In this document: piece after piece, positions 18,182-28,378 of the stretch
How positions within the stretch are numbered: the stretch's first letter is position 1
Layout: every line of letters begins with the position of its first letter
DNA from: Stanieria sp964562685
Lineage (GTDB): Bacteria > Cyanobacteriota > Cyanobacteriia > Cyanobacteriales > Xenococcaceae
Direction: 5' to 3'
Length of the DNA: 64,000 bases
Assembly (NCBI GenBank): GCA_964562685.1
Contig: CAZLUP010000008.1
Location: 1 to 64,000 of the forward strand
Position numbers and translations under genes: made by a program
Notes under the pieces: generated by a model
Database searches by the model: none
What the model was told of the DNA's origin: nothing
What the model saw: only the letters and a program-made list of their open reading frames with translations

Positions 18182-20362
18182 TTAATGGGAATCGGATTCT
18201 CCAAACAAAACAAAAGAGCCATTTAATCTTTGCATGATGGTTTCACTAACGTTACTAACTGCTAATCCTCCGACTGTACGACGGCGCAAAGAACGCAGGA
18301 TCACCATGTCATATTTATTTGCTTGTTCAATAATTGCTTTGCTGACATCATTATGACGAATAGTTTGCACGGCAACATCAATCTTGGGTTGCAAATATGT
18401 CAAAGTCTGTTTTAGTTGAGTTTCAAAAGATTCGATGTCGTCTTTAGAAGTTCGGCGATCGCAAACCCTTAATAGAGTAATGGCTGCGGAATTAGCTTCG
18501 GCAAAAATTTGAGCAAAACGAATAATTCTAGTAGTTTGAGAACTGAGATTTTTAACGGGTACTAAAATTTGATGAATATTAATCGGTTTATCTACCAGAC
18601 GCATTACTGCAACGGGACAATGAGAAGACCAAAAAACACTATCGATTACACTCCCAAACAAACGCGATCGCAAGCGATTTGTGCCACTCCAACCCATGAC
18701 AATTAAACTGGCGCGGTATTCTTTGGCAGTACGACTAATTCCATGAACAATATCATCATCGATCCGAAGTACTGGTTTAGTTTCTACCGCAAATTCTTCT
18801 GTTACTGCTAAAGCGTTTTGCAATAATTCTCGACTACGTTTAATTGCTATTTGCAATTGAGGATCGTCCATCTGAACATGAGCTTTGGCAATTGAGACAG
18901 GAATAACTATGCCTGATTCTTGACGGGCAATTAATGCACCCATCTCAATCAAATATCTTTCTGTTTGGGGATTCGCTATTGGTACAACCACACGAAATAA
19001 AGAAGAGACATCAGCTAAACTGGATTTTTTGGTATTAGATTTTGGTGAAGCTTCTTGAAGTTGCTCGGTTTCTGAGTTTAATTCAGCAGCAATATCAGGC
19101 GATAAAAAACCTGAATTGACAAGATGATGGGGAGCATCGTCATTAAAATTCCACGATAAAGATTCAGTGCCTAAATCATTATTTGACAAGCTAAGTTTTC
19201 GAGCAAATTTGTTAGTTAGGACAGGACCTAAAATCGAAGTTACTAACATTAAAACAATAACAGTATTAAAAACCGAATTACTAATAACTCCTGCATTTAA
19301 ACCTACTAAAGCAGCAGCCAAAGTAGCAGCTACTTGTGGTAAAGATAAAGACCACATGGTTAAGCTTTCATTCCAACTGTAGCGATAAATTAATTTAGTT
19401 ATAAATGCAGCTAAAAATTTACTAATAATTAAACCAAAAACAATCGCAAAAGTAAGCCAAAAATCTGAAGTAAGAGTTTTGATAAATCCAGGAATATCGA
19501 GTAAAAGTCCCATTCCTACAAAGAAACAGGGAATAAATAACGTACTACCAACAAATTCTACTTTTTCTTCAACAGGACTTCTCCCAACTACATCATTGAC
19601 GGCTAAACCTGCCAAAAATGCACCAACAATTTTATCAACATTAATCAGTTGTGCGCCAACAGAAGCTAAAAATACTGCTAAAAGAATAAAAAGAAACTGA
19701 TTACTTTCTTCGTCTCCTGTTCGACGAAAATACTGTTTTCCAGCCCAATCAAAACCAAATAAAACTATCGCAGCATAAACAGCTAAACTAACTAACTGAA
19801 TTACTAAACTAGTGGGTGTAAATTCTCCTGCATGAATAGAAATACAAATAGCTAAAACTAATAACGAAGCAATATCAGTGAAAATTGTTGCGCCAATAGT
19901 AACTGTAACTGCTTGATTATTAACTACTCCTAAACGATTGACAATCGGATAACCCAACAGAGTATGAGAAGCTAATAAAGAACCAATTAAAATGGAAGCA
20001 TTTACTCCCATACCAAATAATAATCCGATCGCAGTACCAAAGGATAAAGGGATTAAAAAGGTTGCCAGCCCAAAAGTTAAGGAACGATTTTTGCTTTTAC
20101 GGAATTCGGCAAGATCTACTTCTAATCCTGCCACAAACATAAGATAAATTTTGCCAATATCTGATAATAGTTTAATCGTTTCGGTTTTGGGGTCTAGTAA
20201 GCCTAATCCACTCGAACCTAAAATCACTCCTGCAAATAACAATCCGACTAATCCAGGTAATCGTAGTTTTTCAAATATCGGTGGTAAAGTCAAAATGACC
20301 AATAGCAGCAATGTAAAAGCTACTATCGGACTATGAATAATCTGGGCAAAATTTTCTGTCAT
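18182..20362 (-). CDS. CPA2 cation:proton antiporter with USP domains
   Basis: A 726-residue fusion. The first about 385 residues form a membrane domain with about twelve helices of the CPA2 (KefB/NapA-like) monovalent cation:proton antiporter family. The segment DIASLLVLAICIS (about 162-174) contains the conserved acidic position. After a polar linker (about 390-450), residues about 450-725 contain two universal-stress-protein-like modules, the first ending with the MGWSGTNRLRSRLFGSVIDSV motif typical of USP nucleotide-binding loops. USP domains probably regulate transport in response to ATP or other nucleotides. The gene is a single unit. Confidence 0.9.
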   Translation of the reverse strand: MTENFAQIIHSPIVAFTLLLLVILTLPPIFEKLRLPGLVGLLFAGVILGSSGLGLLDPKTETIKLLSDIGKIYLMFVAGLEVDLAEFRKSKNRSLTFGLATFLIPLSFGTAIGLLFGMGVNASILIGSLLASHTLLGYPIVNRLGVVNNQAVTVTIGATIFTDIASLLVLAICISIHAGEFTPTSLVIQLVSLAVYAAIVLFGFDWAGKQYFRRTGDEESNQFLFILLAVFLASVGAQLINVDKIVGAFLAGLAVNDVVGRSPVEEKVEFVGSTLFIPCFFVGMGLLLDIPGFIKTLTSDFWLTFAIVFGLIISKFLAAFITKLIYRYSWNESLTMWSLSLPQVAATLAAALVGLNAGVISNSVFNTVIVLMLVTSILGPVLTNKFARKLSLSNNDLGTESLSWNFNDDAPHHLVNSGFLSPDIAAELNSETEQLQEASPKSNTKKSSLADVSSLFRVVVPIANPQTERYLIEMGALIARQESGIVIPVSIAKAHVQMDDPQLQIAIKRSRELLQNALAVTEEFAVETKPVLRIDDDIVHGISRTAKEYRASLIVMGWSGTNRLRSRLFGSVIDSVFWSSHCPVAVMRLVDKPINIHQILVPVKNLSSQTTRIIRFAQIFAEANSAAITLLRVCDRRTSKDDIESFETQLKQTLTYLQPKIDVAVQTIRHNDVSKAIIEQANKYDMVILRSLRRRTVGGLAVSNVSETIMQRLNGSFVLFGESDSH

Positions 20363-20514
20363 AAACCATAAATCTACAAATAATTACCTCAATATACTGA
20401 CAATGTTATGTTTTGTAACTCTAACAAAAGATATAAAAAAAACTTGATAAAAATGTTGTTATTTTTACCAAAATGTGCATTGTTTTGATTTAAATTTTTC
20501 AAAAAATCGTCAAT

Positions 20515-21897
20515 TTAATCTCGTACAACTGGTAGATTTAACCAATCACTCAATTCTTGTGCCAGCCAATCTAATTCTGGTTCACTTAAAGAATCAAATT
20601 GATATTTATTTTTGCCAACCCAAATTTGAAAAGTAGGCGAATATTTAGTTGATTTACCATCAGAATCTTTAAGATGTAAGTAATTATGGCGTTGTAGTTT
20701 AATAATTCCTGTTGTAGGCGATGGTTTAGGATTTCGATATTTAAATTTAAATAATTGATAAATGAAAGCGATTTTTTGCTGATTAATAACCAGCTTTTTC
20801 TTGCCAAATAAAGTAAATAAAATTCCTCCAATCATTCCCATTCCTGCCGTCCAAAAAGGTAAAGAAAATAAACCAAAAATTATATTAATGGGAAAAGGAG
20901 CAATAAAAACTGCATTATATGTCCAAAAAGCAATAAATGAATTCCAAGCGATCGCAAAAGTTATTAAACCAATTAAGCCTGGATTAAAACCTTCAGGAGG
21001 GATAGTTATTTCAATTTTTTCTTGAGTTTTGTACAAATTAATTTGACTATCAATTGGTTTGGTAAGAACTAAATTATTTTGAGATTGTTGAGGAGGATTT
21101 TTTAATTCTTGTAGAGCTAATTGGGCTGAATTAAATCTTTTGTCTAAACTTGGTTCAGTCATTTTTCGTAACCAAGCTGTTAATTCTCGACTTAAATTAA
21201 CTCCAGTTTCAAACTGAATTTTTCCTTCTTGTTGGGGTAAATCTGCTGGTTGAATTCCCGTAATTAAATAAATTAAAGTTGCACCCAAACTATATAAATC
21301 TGAGGCGGGTACACAGCGATCGCCGAATTGTTCGGGAGGCATATAGCCATAAGTTCCGACAATAGTAATTGTGCCTCCTTCTCTAGCTGCGACATTTTGT
21401 ACCGAACCAAAATCAACTAAATAAATATCCCCAATATACTCTTCAAAACCTTTAGTTAACAGGATATTACTGGGTTTAAGATCGCGATGAATAATTGGCG
21501 GTTTTCGCTCATGTAAATAAATCAAAATTTCTAAAATTTTTGCTGCTATTTGCTTGATTTCTGACTCAGAAAAATTTCCTCCTTGTTTAATTTGTTCTGC
21601 CAAAGATTGAGCTTGAATATAACTCTGTACCAAAGCAAATCCTTTGCAATTAGGTAGATCGATTTCAAAGTAATCGAGATATTTAGGAATAGCAGGATGA
21701 GAAATATTTTGGAGTGTTTGAGCTTCTCTTTCAAATAGTTTTAGGTGTTCCCACTCAAAATCCAGACCAAATTTTAATAACTTAATTACGACTAATTCTT
21801 GAGTAATTTGATCTTGAGCAAGTAAAGTTTCTCTACCTCCTCTTTTTCCTAATTGTTGTTGAATCAAATAGCGATCGCGTAAGACTAAATCTTGCAT
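20515..21897 (-). CDS. Membrane-anchored serine/threonine protein kinase
   Basis: A 460-residue Hanks-type kinase. The catalytic domain (about 10-270) has VIKLL with the ATP-anchoring lysine (K39), HRDLKPSN (137-144), VDFGSV (161-166) and a GTYGYMPPEQ activation segment. All catalytic residues are present. The C-terminal part has two hydrophobic segments (about 308-330 and 335-370) followed by a basic domain of about 90 residues resembling a bacterial PH-like fold. This arrangement of kinase, double membrane span and cytoplasmic domain is frequent among cyanobacterial kinases. The target is unknown. Confidence 0.9.
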   Translation of the reverse strand: MQDLVLRDRYLIQQQLGKRGGRETLLAQDQITQELVVIKLLKFGLDFEWEHLKLFEREAQTLQNISHPAIPKYLDYFEIDLPNCKGFALVQSYIQAQSLAEQIKQGGNFSESEIKQIAAKILEILIYLHERKPPIIHRDLKPSNILLTKGFEEYIGDIYLVDFGSVQNVAAREGGTITIVGTYGYMPPEQFGDRCVPASDLYSLGATLIYLITGIQPADLPQQEGKIQFETGVNLSRELTAWLRKMTEPSLDKRFNSAQLALQELKNPPQQSQNNLVLTKPIDSQINLYKTQEKIEITIPPEGFNPGLIGLITFAIAWNSFIAFWTYNAVFIAPFPINIIFGLFSLPFWTAGMGMIGGILFTLFGKKKLVINQQKIAFIYQLFKFKYRNPKPSPTTGIIKLQRHNYLHLKDSDGKSTKYSPTFQIWVGKNKYQFDSLSEPELDWLAQELSDWLNLPVVRD

Positions 21898-22006
21898 CTT
21901 GTTTATCCTCTTTACAATTTAGTTTAACTATCTAGATTTTTTAAAATTTAAAACCGTTTTAATCCTGTACACTTATGGCGATTAGATTATTTCAGCGAAA
22001 AAAATT

Positions 22007-23197
22007 ATGTTTCGTCTGCATATAAACAAAAAGAAATTTATTTTAATTGGATTTGTAGTTGCTTTACTCTCTTCATTAATTATTTCCAAACAATCACCTA
22101 TCGCTAATTTAATTTTGTCCCCTGCCATAGCTCATCAGCCTGAAGTGTTAAATGCTAGTCAAATCAATCAAACACAAAACAACTCAACTTGTTCCAATCA
22201 GAAAAGTTTGCCTTGGCTGAAAACAGAAGGAAAATGGATAACTGATGAAGCAGGTAACCGAATTACCTTACGAGGTATGAGTTTTTGTGGTTTTAATAAT
22301 GCTTGGGGAGAAAAAGTCTTACCAGATTTTCTGGATAAGGTTGCTCGAGTTACCAATGGTGTAAATGGCTGGTATCCGAATGTATTACGTTTGCCAATTA
22401 AACATCAACACATGGATACATTTAGTCTAGAAGAAATTTATCAAGCTTTAAAAGCAGGTGTAGATGAATGCGTTAAACAGAAAGTTTATTGTATTATTGA
22501 TTGGCACGCCGTAGATGGCGAAGAGGGAGCAGACTGGCGATCGCTAAAAACAGGCAAGCAAACTAGGGATTTTTGGAGTTACATAGCTCCACGTTTTAAG
22601 GATTACTCGAATGTCATCTTTGAACTATACAACGAACCTGGTTATCCCAAAGACGTTACCGAAGAAAATTGGCTGCTCTGGAGGAGTCGAGCGCAACCTT
22701 GGGTAAATCTGATTAGAGAAAATGCACCAAACAATTTAATTTTGATTAATTCTCCTTTATGGTCACAAATTACGCAATTTGCCCCGAAATATCCTTTTTT
22801 CGGAGATAATCTTGCTTATGTTAACCATACCTATCCTGGTATGGAAGAAAGTTGGCCCCAAGATGTTGGCATGGAATATGATTGGGAAGAGGTGTTTGGC
22901 AAAGCTGCTGATAGTGTACCTGTTTTTATCACCGAGTTTGGTTGGCAAGCAGATGCGGAATGGGAATTCAGTCGCGCTACAACCGCAGAATTTGGTCAGC
23001 CAATGAAAGACTTTTTAAGTAAGCGTCCTAATATTAATTGGGTAATTTGGACTTACGATCATTATTGTTCTCCCAGATTAGCAGATCAAAACGATCGCGT
23101 TTTGGGAGGAAACAAGATGGGTATTTTTGTGCGTGATTGGCTTAAGGAGGAGTGGGAAAGATCGACTAATCCAGTTCAATTTAATTGTAATAAATAA
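22007..23197 (+). CDS. Glycoside hydrolase family 5 (cellulase-like)
   Basis: A 396-residue secreted or membrane-anchored glycosidase. The N-terminus has a hydrophobic segment (about 11-27) followed by a low-complexity linker. The GH5 TIM barrel begins at about 70. The catalytic acid/base is E210 in VIFELYNEPG and the nucleophile is E310 in PVFITEFGWQ. The NVLRLP and CIIDWHAVDG segments also match the family. It should cleave beta-1,4-glucans such as cellulose, though GH5 enzymes vary in substrate. It might act on an extracellular polysaccharide of the cell itself; this is inference. Confidence 0.9.
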   Translation: MFRLHINKKKFILIGFVVALLSSLIISKQSPIANLILSPAIAHQPEVLNASQINQTQNNSTCSNQKSLPWLKTEGKWITDEAGNRITLRGMSFCGFNNAWGEKVLPDFLDKVARVTNGVNGWYPNVLRLPIKHQHMDTFSLEEIYQALKAGVDECVKQKVYCIIDWHAVDGEEGADWRSLKTGKQTRDFWSYIAPRFKDYSNVIFELYNEPGYPKDVTEENWLLWRSRAQPWVNLIRENAPNNLILINSPLWSQITQFAPKYPFFGDNLAYVNHTYPGMEESWPQDVGMEYDWEEVFGKAADSVPVFITEFGWQADAEWEFSRATTAEFGQPMKDFLSKRPNINWVIWTYDHYCSPRLADQNDRVLGGNKMGIFVRDWLKEEWERSTNPVQFNCNK

Positions 23198-23315
23198 AAT
23201 GAAACGAAGTTTTTCAAGAGATTATTGTCTTCATGACGTTTAGTATGAAGTTCAATCGCCAAGATATAATCAAAAATGGCAAGCTTGTCTTATTCAACTC
23301 AAAAATAAAATTTAG

Positions 23316-23774
23316 GTGACTACTCCAATATCGAACTTAAGCCAACTATACGAGCAAGATTATTTTCTCTGGCTAGAAAAAACTGCGCAATTGTTAAAAA
23401 ATCGCAATTTTAGTCAATTAGATTTAGACAATTTAATCGAGGAAATAGAAAGTTTGGGTAAAAGTGAAAAAAGAGCAGTTGCCAGTTTTCTGAAGCAATT
23501 ACTTAAACATTTACTACTTTATAGTTATTGGGATTCAGAAAGAGAGTGGAGTGGTAGAGGTTGGCTAGAAGAAATTAGTAACTTTCGCTTTGAATTGTCA
23601 CACTATTTAGATTCTAAAACGTTAAGCAATTATGCTGAACAGGACTTAGAAACTATTTATACTAAGGCAAGACAAGAAGCAATTCTAAAATCAAACCTAA
23701 CAACTATTCCTGCGAAATGTCCTTACTCTTTAGAACAAATTTTAGATGATCGATTTATCCCAGGAAAAAGATAG
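23316..23774 (+). CDS. DUF29 family protein
   Basis: A 152-residue protein of the DUF29 family, widespread and multicopy in cyanobacteria and of unknown function. Characteristic elements are the N-terminal LYEQDYFLWLEKTAQLLKN, then DLDNLIEEIESLGKSEKRAV (about 41-60) and LLKHLLLYSYW. The start is a GTG at 23316. No ATG is available upstream of the conserved region. The gene sits 69 bp before der on the same strand. DUF29 genes are often associated with mobile or recently duplicated DNA, but no such element is visible here. Confidence 0.9.
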   Translation: MTTPISNLSQLYEQDYFLWLEKTAQLLKNRNFSQLDLDNLIEEIESLGKSEKRAVASFLKQLLKHLLLYSYWDSEREWSGRGWLEEISNFRFELSHYLDSKTLSNYAEQDLETIYTKARQEAILKSNLTTIPAKCPYSLEQILDDRFIPGKR

Positions 23775-23843
23775 CTTTTGTTAGAAAGAAAATAGTAAAA
23801 TCCCTTTCTGATATATAAACTTTTCGTAGAAATAATAACTATT

Positions 23844-25205
23844 ATGCCATTACCTATTGTTGCTATTATTGGAAGACCTAACGTCGGTAAATCTACCTTT
23901 GTCAATCGTTTGGCAGGAGATCAACAGGCGATTGTTCACGACGAACCAGGTATAACTCGCGATCGCACTTATCGACCAGCCTTTTGGCGCGACCGAGATT
24001 TTCAGGTTGTGGATACAGGAGGGTTGGTATTTGACGATGATACCGAATTTATACCCTTAATTCGTCAACAAGCAATGGCAGCCTTAGCTGAAGCTACGGT
24101 AGCTATCTTTGTCGTTGATGGACAAATGGGTCCTACGGTCGGTGATCGCGAAATTGCCGATTGGTTGCGGGAACATACTGTACCTGTTTTACTCGCCGTT
24201 AATAAATGCGAATCAGTCGAACAGGGTTTAATTCAAGCTGCCCAGTTTTGGGAGTTGGGTTTGGGCGAACCCTATCCCATTTCTGCTATTCATGGTAGTG
24301 GTACAGGAGATTTATTAGACGAGTTAATTACTCATTTACCTCCTGTTGATGAAATTTCTGAAGTTGAAGAGATCAAAGTAGCGATCGTCGGTCGTCCGAA
24401 TGTAGGTAAATCCAGCCTTCTCAATGCCTTAACTGGAGAACAACGGGCAATCGTTAGTCCGATTTCTGGAACGACGAGAGACGCGATCGATACTGTGGTA
24501 GAAAGAGATGGGAAAACCTATCGTTTAATCGATACTGCTGGCATTCGGCGCAAGAAAAATGTCGATTACGGGGCGGAATTTTTTAGTATCAATCGTGCTT
24601 TTAAAGCTATTCGTCGTGCTGATGTAGTTTTATTTGTAATTGATGTTCTTGATGGCGTTACCGAACAAGACTTAAAATTAGCAGACCGCATTATTGAAGA
24701 AGGTAGGGCAGCCGTTATTGTCGTGAATAAATGGGATGCAGTCGAAAAAGACTCCAATACTATTTATCAATATCAAAAAATGCTGCAAGACCGTCTTTAT
24801 TTTATGGACTGGGCAGAAAGTATTTTTATCAGTGCCATGACAGGGCAAAGAGTAGAGAAAATTTTAGATTTAGTTGATACTGCTGTGAGCGAACATCGTC
24901 GTCGCGTCAGTACTTCGGTAATCAATGAAGTGTTAGAAGAAGCCGTGCGCTGGCATACTCCTCCTACTACCCGTCAAGGAAAACAAGGAAAAATTTACTA
25001 CGGTACACAGGTTAGTTCTCAACCACCCGCGATCGCACTTTTTGTCAACGATCCCAAGCGTTTTAATGAAGGTTATCGCCGTTATATTGACCGACAATTC
25101 CGCGAACAGTTGGGTTTTTCTGGGACACCAATCCGTTTATTCTGGCGTGGTAAGAAAGTTCGTGACATGGAAAGAAATACTGCCAATCGGGCAACTAAAG
25201 TTTAA
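23844..25205 (+). CDS. der: Ribosome biogenesis GTPase Der
   Basis: Der (EngA) is a double GTPase needed for assembly of the 50S ribosomal subunit. The 453-residue protein has two tandem G domains with P-loops GRPNVGKS at 10-17 and 183-190, each followed by its DTGG or DTAG switch and NKC/NKWD recognition motif. A KH-like domain occupies about 360-445. Length and architecture are standard. A HIP1 octamer with a T-run lies about 40 bp after the stop and might act as a weak terminator. Confidence 0.97.
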   Translation: MPLPIVAIIGRPNVGKSTFVNRLAGDQQAIVHDEPGITRDRTYRPAFWRDRDFQVVDTGGLVFDDDTEFIPLIRQQAMAALAEATVAIFVVDGQMGPTVGDREIADWLREHTVPVLLAVNKCESVEQGLIQAAQFWELGLGEPYPISAIHGSGTGDLLDELITHLPPVDEISEVEEIKVAIVGRPNVGKSSLLNALTGEQRAIVSPISGTTRDAIDTVVERDGKTYRLIDTAGIRRKKNVDYGAEFFSINRAFKAIRRADVVLFVIDVLDGVTEQDLKLADRIIEEGRAAVIVVNKWDAVEKDSNTIYQYQKMLQDRLYFMDWAESIFISAMTGQRVEKILDLVDTAVSEHRRRVSTSVINEVLEEAVRWHTPPTTRQGKQGKIYYGTQVSSQPPAIALFVNDPKRFNEGYRRYIDRQFREQLGFSGTPIRLFWRGKKVRDMERNTANRATKV

Positions 25206-25477
25206 GATTATGGTTCTTCCAATTTGGTCACGCTAAAAAGAAACGCGATCGCTTTTTTGTTTTATGATTAAACCAGATAAATTGGTATTGGGCGAAACAA
25301 TAAATAGAACTATTTTGATTGCTCTACACGTTTATAAAGAGTAAGATTATTATCATGCAAGTATTTAGCTATTTTCGTAGATAAAAGTTGGCTTTTAAAC
25401 CAAGTAGATTCTTGCTCTTGTAAAGTTTTAGAAAGGAAATGCTTAATAAATTTGATGAAGAAAATAAGTATTTTTTT

Positions 25478-25732
25478 TTATTCGGGGATATCTAGTGAGC
25501 CTGTTATTCGATCGAGAATTAAAGATATTTTTGCTAATAATTGAGTGTTTTGATGTTCTAATCGATCAAATCTTTTTCTTACTTCTTTTTTAAAATCATC
25601 TAGCTCATCACTTAATCTATTAATAGATTCACTTACTCTTCCATCGGGTTCAATATCGAGTTCTAAAACTTTAATTTTTTCTTGTAATCTAATTAGTTCT
25701 CTTTTTATTTGCTGTATTTCTTCATTGCTCAT
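25478..25732 (-). CDS. Small coiled-coil protein, unknown
   Basis: An 84-residue highly charged protein predicted by eye to be almost wholly coiled coil (heptads of Ile/Leu across about 5-75). It has no signal peptide or membrane segment. An ATG start at 25732 follows an AT-rich region. No family is recognised. It might be a small scaffolding or regulatory subunit, but nothing in the neighbourhood supports a partner. Confidence 0.5.
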   Translation of the reverse strand: MSNEEIQQIKRELIRLQEKIKVLELDIEPDGRVSESINRLSDELDDFKKEVRKRFDRLEHQNTQLLAKISLILDRITGSLDIPE

Positions 25733-25889
25733 AACTATTATATTTATTTAAGATATTTTATATGATGTAATTTAGTAATTAATATTTTATCAAGAAAATC
25801 GAGGTAAAAAATAATGTTAATTTTACTGCAAAACTTAAAGAAACGATTATATTGAATTTACTGGTAACTGATAACTGAATAACTGCTTA

Positions 25890-26183
25890 ATGAGAGTTAC
25901 ACTCCAAGACGACATCTTATTTATCAATCATGAAGATTTACCTCCCTATAAAAAAGGAGGTTCAATTGTCAGAAACAGCTACTTCTGGGCATTAAAAGCG
26001 ATCGCGTGCTATACTTCTCGTGACAAAGATTGGGAATTTGATCGCGAGGTTTGGGTAGCTTTAAGCAGAATGTTAATGTCTTTTAGTGAATCGGGTTATT
26101 TGGGTGATCGCGAAACAATGTTAGAGTTTCCTACCGATATCCCCATTCCTTCAGCTTTGCGTTCTGTTTCAACCTGGTTATGA
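25890..26183 (+). CDS. Hypothetical protein, 97 residues
   Basis: A soluble protein with a central aromatic helix (about 28-45, including SYFWALKAIACYTSRD) and a second helix around VWVALSRMLMSFSESGYLG. No domain is recognised, but a normal ATG start and ordinary codon use including HIP1-type codons suggest it is real and I think related short proteins occur in cyanobacteria. It lies convergent with murD, whose end is about 90 bp away. Confidence 0.55.
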   Translation: MRVTLQDDILFINHEDLPPYKKGGSIVRNSYFWALKAIACYTSRDKDWEFDREVWVALSRMLMSFSESGYLGDRETMLEFPTDIPIPSALRSVSTWL

Positions 26184-26271
26184 TAAGCTGATACGCATCT
26201 AATTTCGATATTGGTTGTTAAATCCTGCCTCCTACCTTCTGCCCGATCTCAACTAACAATTTCAATGCAGA

Positions 26272-27660
26272 CTAGCTTAACTGTTGACAAAGCTGACGAA
26301 AATCATCGCCTCGATGTTCAAAACTACGATATTGATCGAAGCTGGCACAAGCAGGAGACAATAAAACTACTTCAGCGTCTTTTTGTTTGGCTAATTCCAC
26401 ACTTCTCGTTACCGCATTTGCCATTGTTTCGACAATTTCAAAAGAATCATAACCGCATTCAGTCAATCTTTGAGCAAAAGTAGGCGCAGCATCTCCGATT
26501 AATAATACTGTGGCAGCTTTTTGTTTAATTTGTTCGATCCAAGCTAAATCTTCCCCTTCCTTAGCTTCTCCTCCTGCAATTAAAATCACGGGTGCATCCA
26601 CAGAAGCCAATCCTACTTCGGCAGCGTCGTAATTAGTTGCTTTACTATCGTTGATAAAATCAATTCCTTTAAAAGTACGAATATACTCCAAACGATGAGG
26701 TACACCAGAGAAATTAGCAATAGCTGATGCGATCGCGCCTTTGTCAATTCCAGCTAACTTAGCTGCTGCTACTGCCATTAATAAATTTTGCTGGTTATGT
26801 ATCCCCGACATCTTAAATAAAGATATGGGTAGAATTAACTCTCCAAACGCCACTATCCAAGCATCTTCAAGATAAACTCCGCGATCGGTCGGACAAATTA
26901 AGTTATCTTTTCCTTTAATACTCGTCCAACAAGCGTCTTGCCATTGTTCTTTTCCTACTCGACGTAAATAGGGATCATCTCCATTAAAAATTTTGTGACG
27001 ACTACGATGCAGCAAAGAAGCTTTGATGTTGTAATAATTTTCTAGAGTTTTGTGACGGCTAAGATGATCGGGAGTAAAAGTAGTCCAAACTCCTATTTGT
27101 GGTGAAAGTTCACGTGAAGATTCAATTTGATAACTACTCAACTCAGCTACAATCCAATCAAGAGATTTATGATTAGTCTTTTCTAAAGCTAATTCACAGG
27201 CTGCATAACCGATATTGCCACAAGCAGGCGCATTCAATCCCGCAGCTTGAAAAATTGCTGCAATCAAAGCTGTTGTCGTCGTTTTGCCATTAGTACCCGT
27301 AATTCCTACCCAAGGTACTGATTTCAAATAACGCCAAGCGAGTTCAATTTCTCCAATTATGTCAATCTTTTTTTCTCTCGCTTCAATCAATGGCGGAATA
27401 TCCCAAGGAACACCAGGGCTAACAACTAGCAATTGGGGTAAATCTGCTGTATTTGGCAAATTAATCTCACCTAACTGAAGCTTAACCTTTTCTTTCGCTA
27501 ATTTTTCCTTTAAGGTTTGAAATTCGTCTAAATTAGAGCGAGAAATCAGATTTTCTTCACTAGCAGCATCTGCAATTGTCACTTCCCACCCAGCTTGACT
27601 GAGTAATTTAGCAGCAGCAATTCCTGATCTTCCTAATCCAATAATTTCAGCTTTGGGCAT
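26272..27660 (-). CDS. murD: UDP-N-acetylmuramoylalanine-D-glutamate ligase
   Basis: MurD adds D-glutamate to UDP-MurNAc-L-Ala in peptidoglycan synthesis in the cytoplasm. The 462-residue protein has the N-terminal nucleotide-binding segment IIGLGRSGIAAAKLL (about 6-20), the ATP loop GTNGKTTTT (122-130), the central HNQQNLLMAVAAA motif and a C-terminal ligase domain with NDSKATN (Mur ligase signature). No other mur genes are adjacent, which is usual for cyanobacteria. Confidence 0.97.
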   Translation of the reverse strand: MPKAEIIGLGRSGIAAAKLLSQAGWEVTIADAASEENLISRSNLDEFQTLKEKLAKEKVKLQLGEINLPNTADLPQLLVVSPGVPWDIPPLIEAREKKIDIIGEIELAWRYLKSVPWVGITGTNGKTTTTALIAAIFQAAGLNAPACGNIGYAACELALEKTNHKSLDWIVAELSSYQIESSRELSPQIGVWTTFTPDHLSRHKTLENYYNIKASLLHRSRHKIFNGDDPYLRRVGKEQWQDACWTSIKGKDNLICPTDRGVYLEDAWIVAFGELILPISLFKMSGIHNQQNLLMAVAAAKLAGIDKGAIASAIANFSGVPHRLEYIRTFKGIDFINDSKATNYDAAEVGLASVDAPVILIAGGEAKEGEDLAWIEQIKQKAATVLLIGDAAPTFAQRLTECGYDSFEIVETMANAVTRSVELAKQKDAEVVLLSPACASFDQYRSFEHRGDDFRQLCQQLS

Positions 27661-28069
27661 ATCTTCACGTAGTAATAATCCCCGATTCAGCCTTTAATAG
27701 TATTGCTTATTTTCGCGATCGACAACATTCTTGTAGGGGATGAAACAAAAAAAAGGTAGCACGAATGACATTTGGTTGGTTTTTCCGCTTATGAAGAACG
27801 ATAAAACAAGCAGCCTTAATGTCAAACCTCAATTATTTGACATTTTTTAGTACTTGCGATTGAATTGTAAATGAATTAGAATACAAACAAGTAAGATTTA
27901 CACTCAAAATCAACTAAACATGACTAGTCCTTCCTCACCTCATCTTTCTAAGTTAAATATTGAAGTTTGACACAAACAAGATACTGAAGAAGAAAATTGG
28001 TAAATCATTTTAGTTGTCATTTTTTTTAATCACTTAAATATAATTCTTATACACCAGGAGATGATCCAA
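27661..28069. other. Intergenic region with a possible decayed small gene
   Basis: About 400 bp without a supported gene. A short in-frame pair of segments starting at ATG 27920 reads MTSPSSPHLSKLNIEV, then a TGA at 27968-27970, then HKQDTEEENW and a stop. This could be a small gene interrupted by a single base change or simply chance. A region at 27740-27850 contains the inverted pair AATGTCAAA / TTTGACATT (about 27818-27844). No known element is recognised. Confidence 0.35.
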
Positions 28070-28291
28070 ATGACTAACTCTTTAATAGAAAAACAAATTA
28101 TTACTAAACTACAACAACTCGATGCTCAACAACAGCAACAAGTACTGAATTTTACACGTTTTTTAGTCAATAATAATCCTAGTGATAACTTTGATTTAAA
28201 AACCCCTTTAGTTACCACAAATTCTTACCAAAATAATGGCATGATTCTAGAAAGAATTGAAGGATATGCAGAGCAAATAAATTGGTATTAA
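28070..28291 (+). CDS. Small DUF2281-like protein, possible orphan antitoxin
   Basis: A 73-residue protein. The start is set at the second ATG (28070), because the AGGAG ribosome-binding site (ending at 28060) directly abuts the first ATG but is nine bases before the second. The N-terminal helix-rich segment (LIEKQIITKLQQLDAQQQQQ followed by VLNFTRFL) resembles DUF2281/VapB-like antitoxins in which a Leu-rich helix precedes a short tail. No PIN-domain or other toxin gene follows, so if it is an antitoxin it is orphaned. Identification is weak. Confidence 0.45.
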   Translation: MTNSLIEKQIITKLQQLDAQQQQQVLNFTRFLVNNNPSDNFDLKTPLVTTNSYQNNGMILERIEGYAEQINWY

Positions 28292-28378
28292 TAAATTCAT
28301 TAAATCCGATCTAATGAATGAAATGACTTCATGCTTTGCTATCCAAGAAATCCTTGAAAATAGTTATTGATTGACTAA

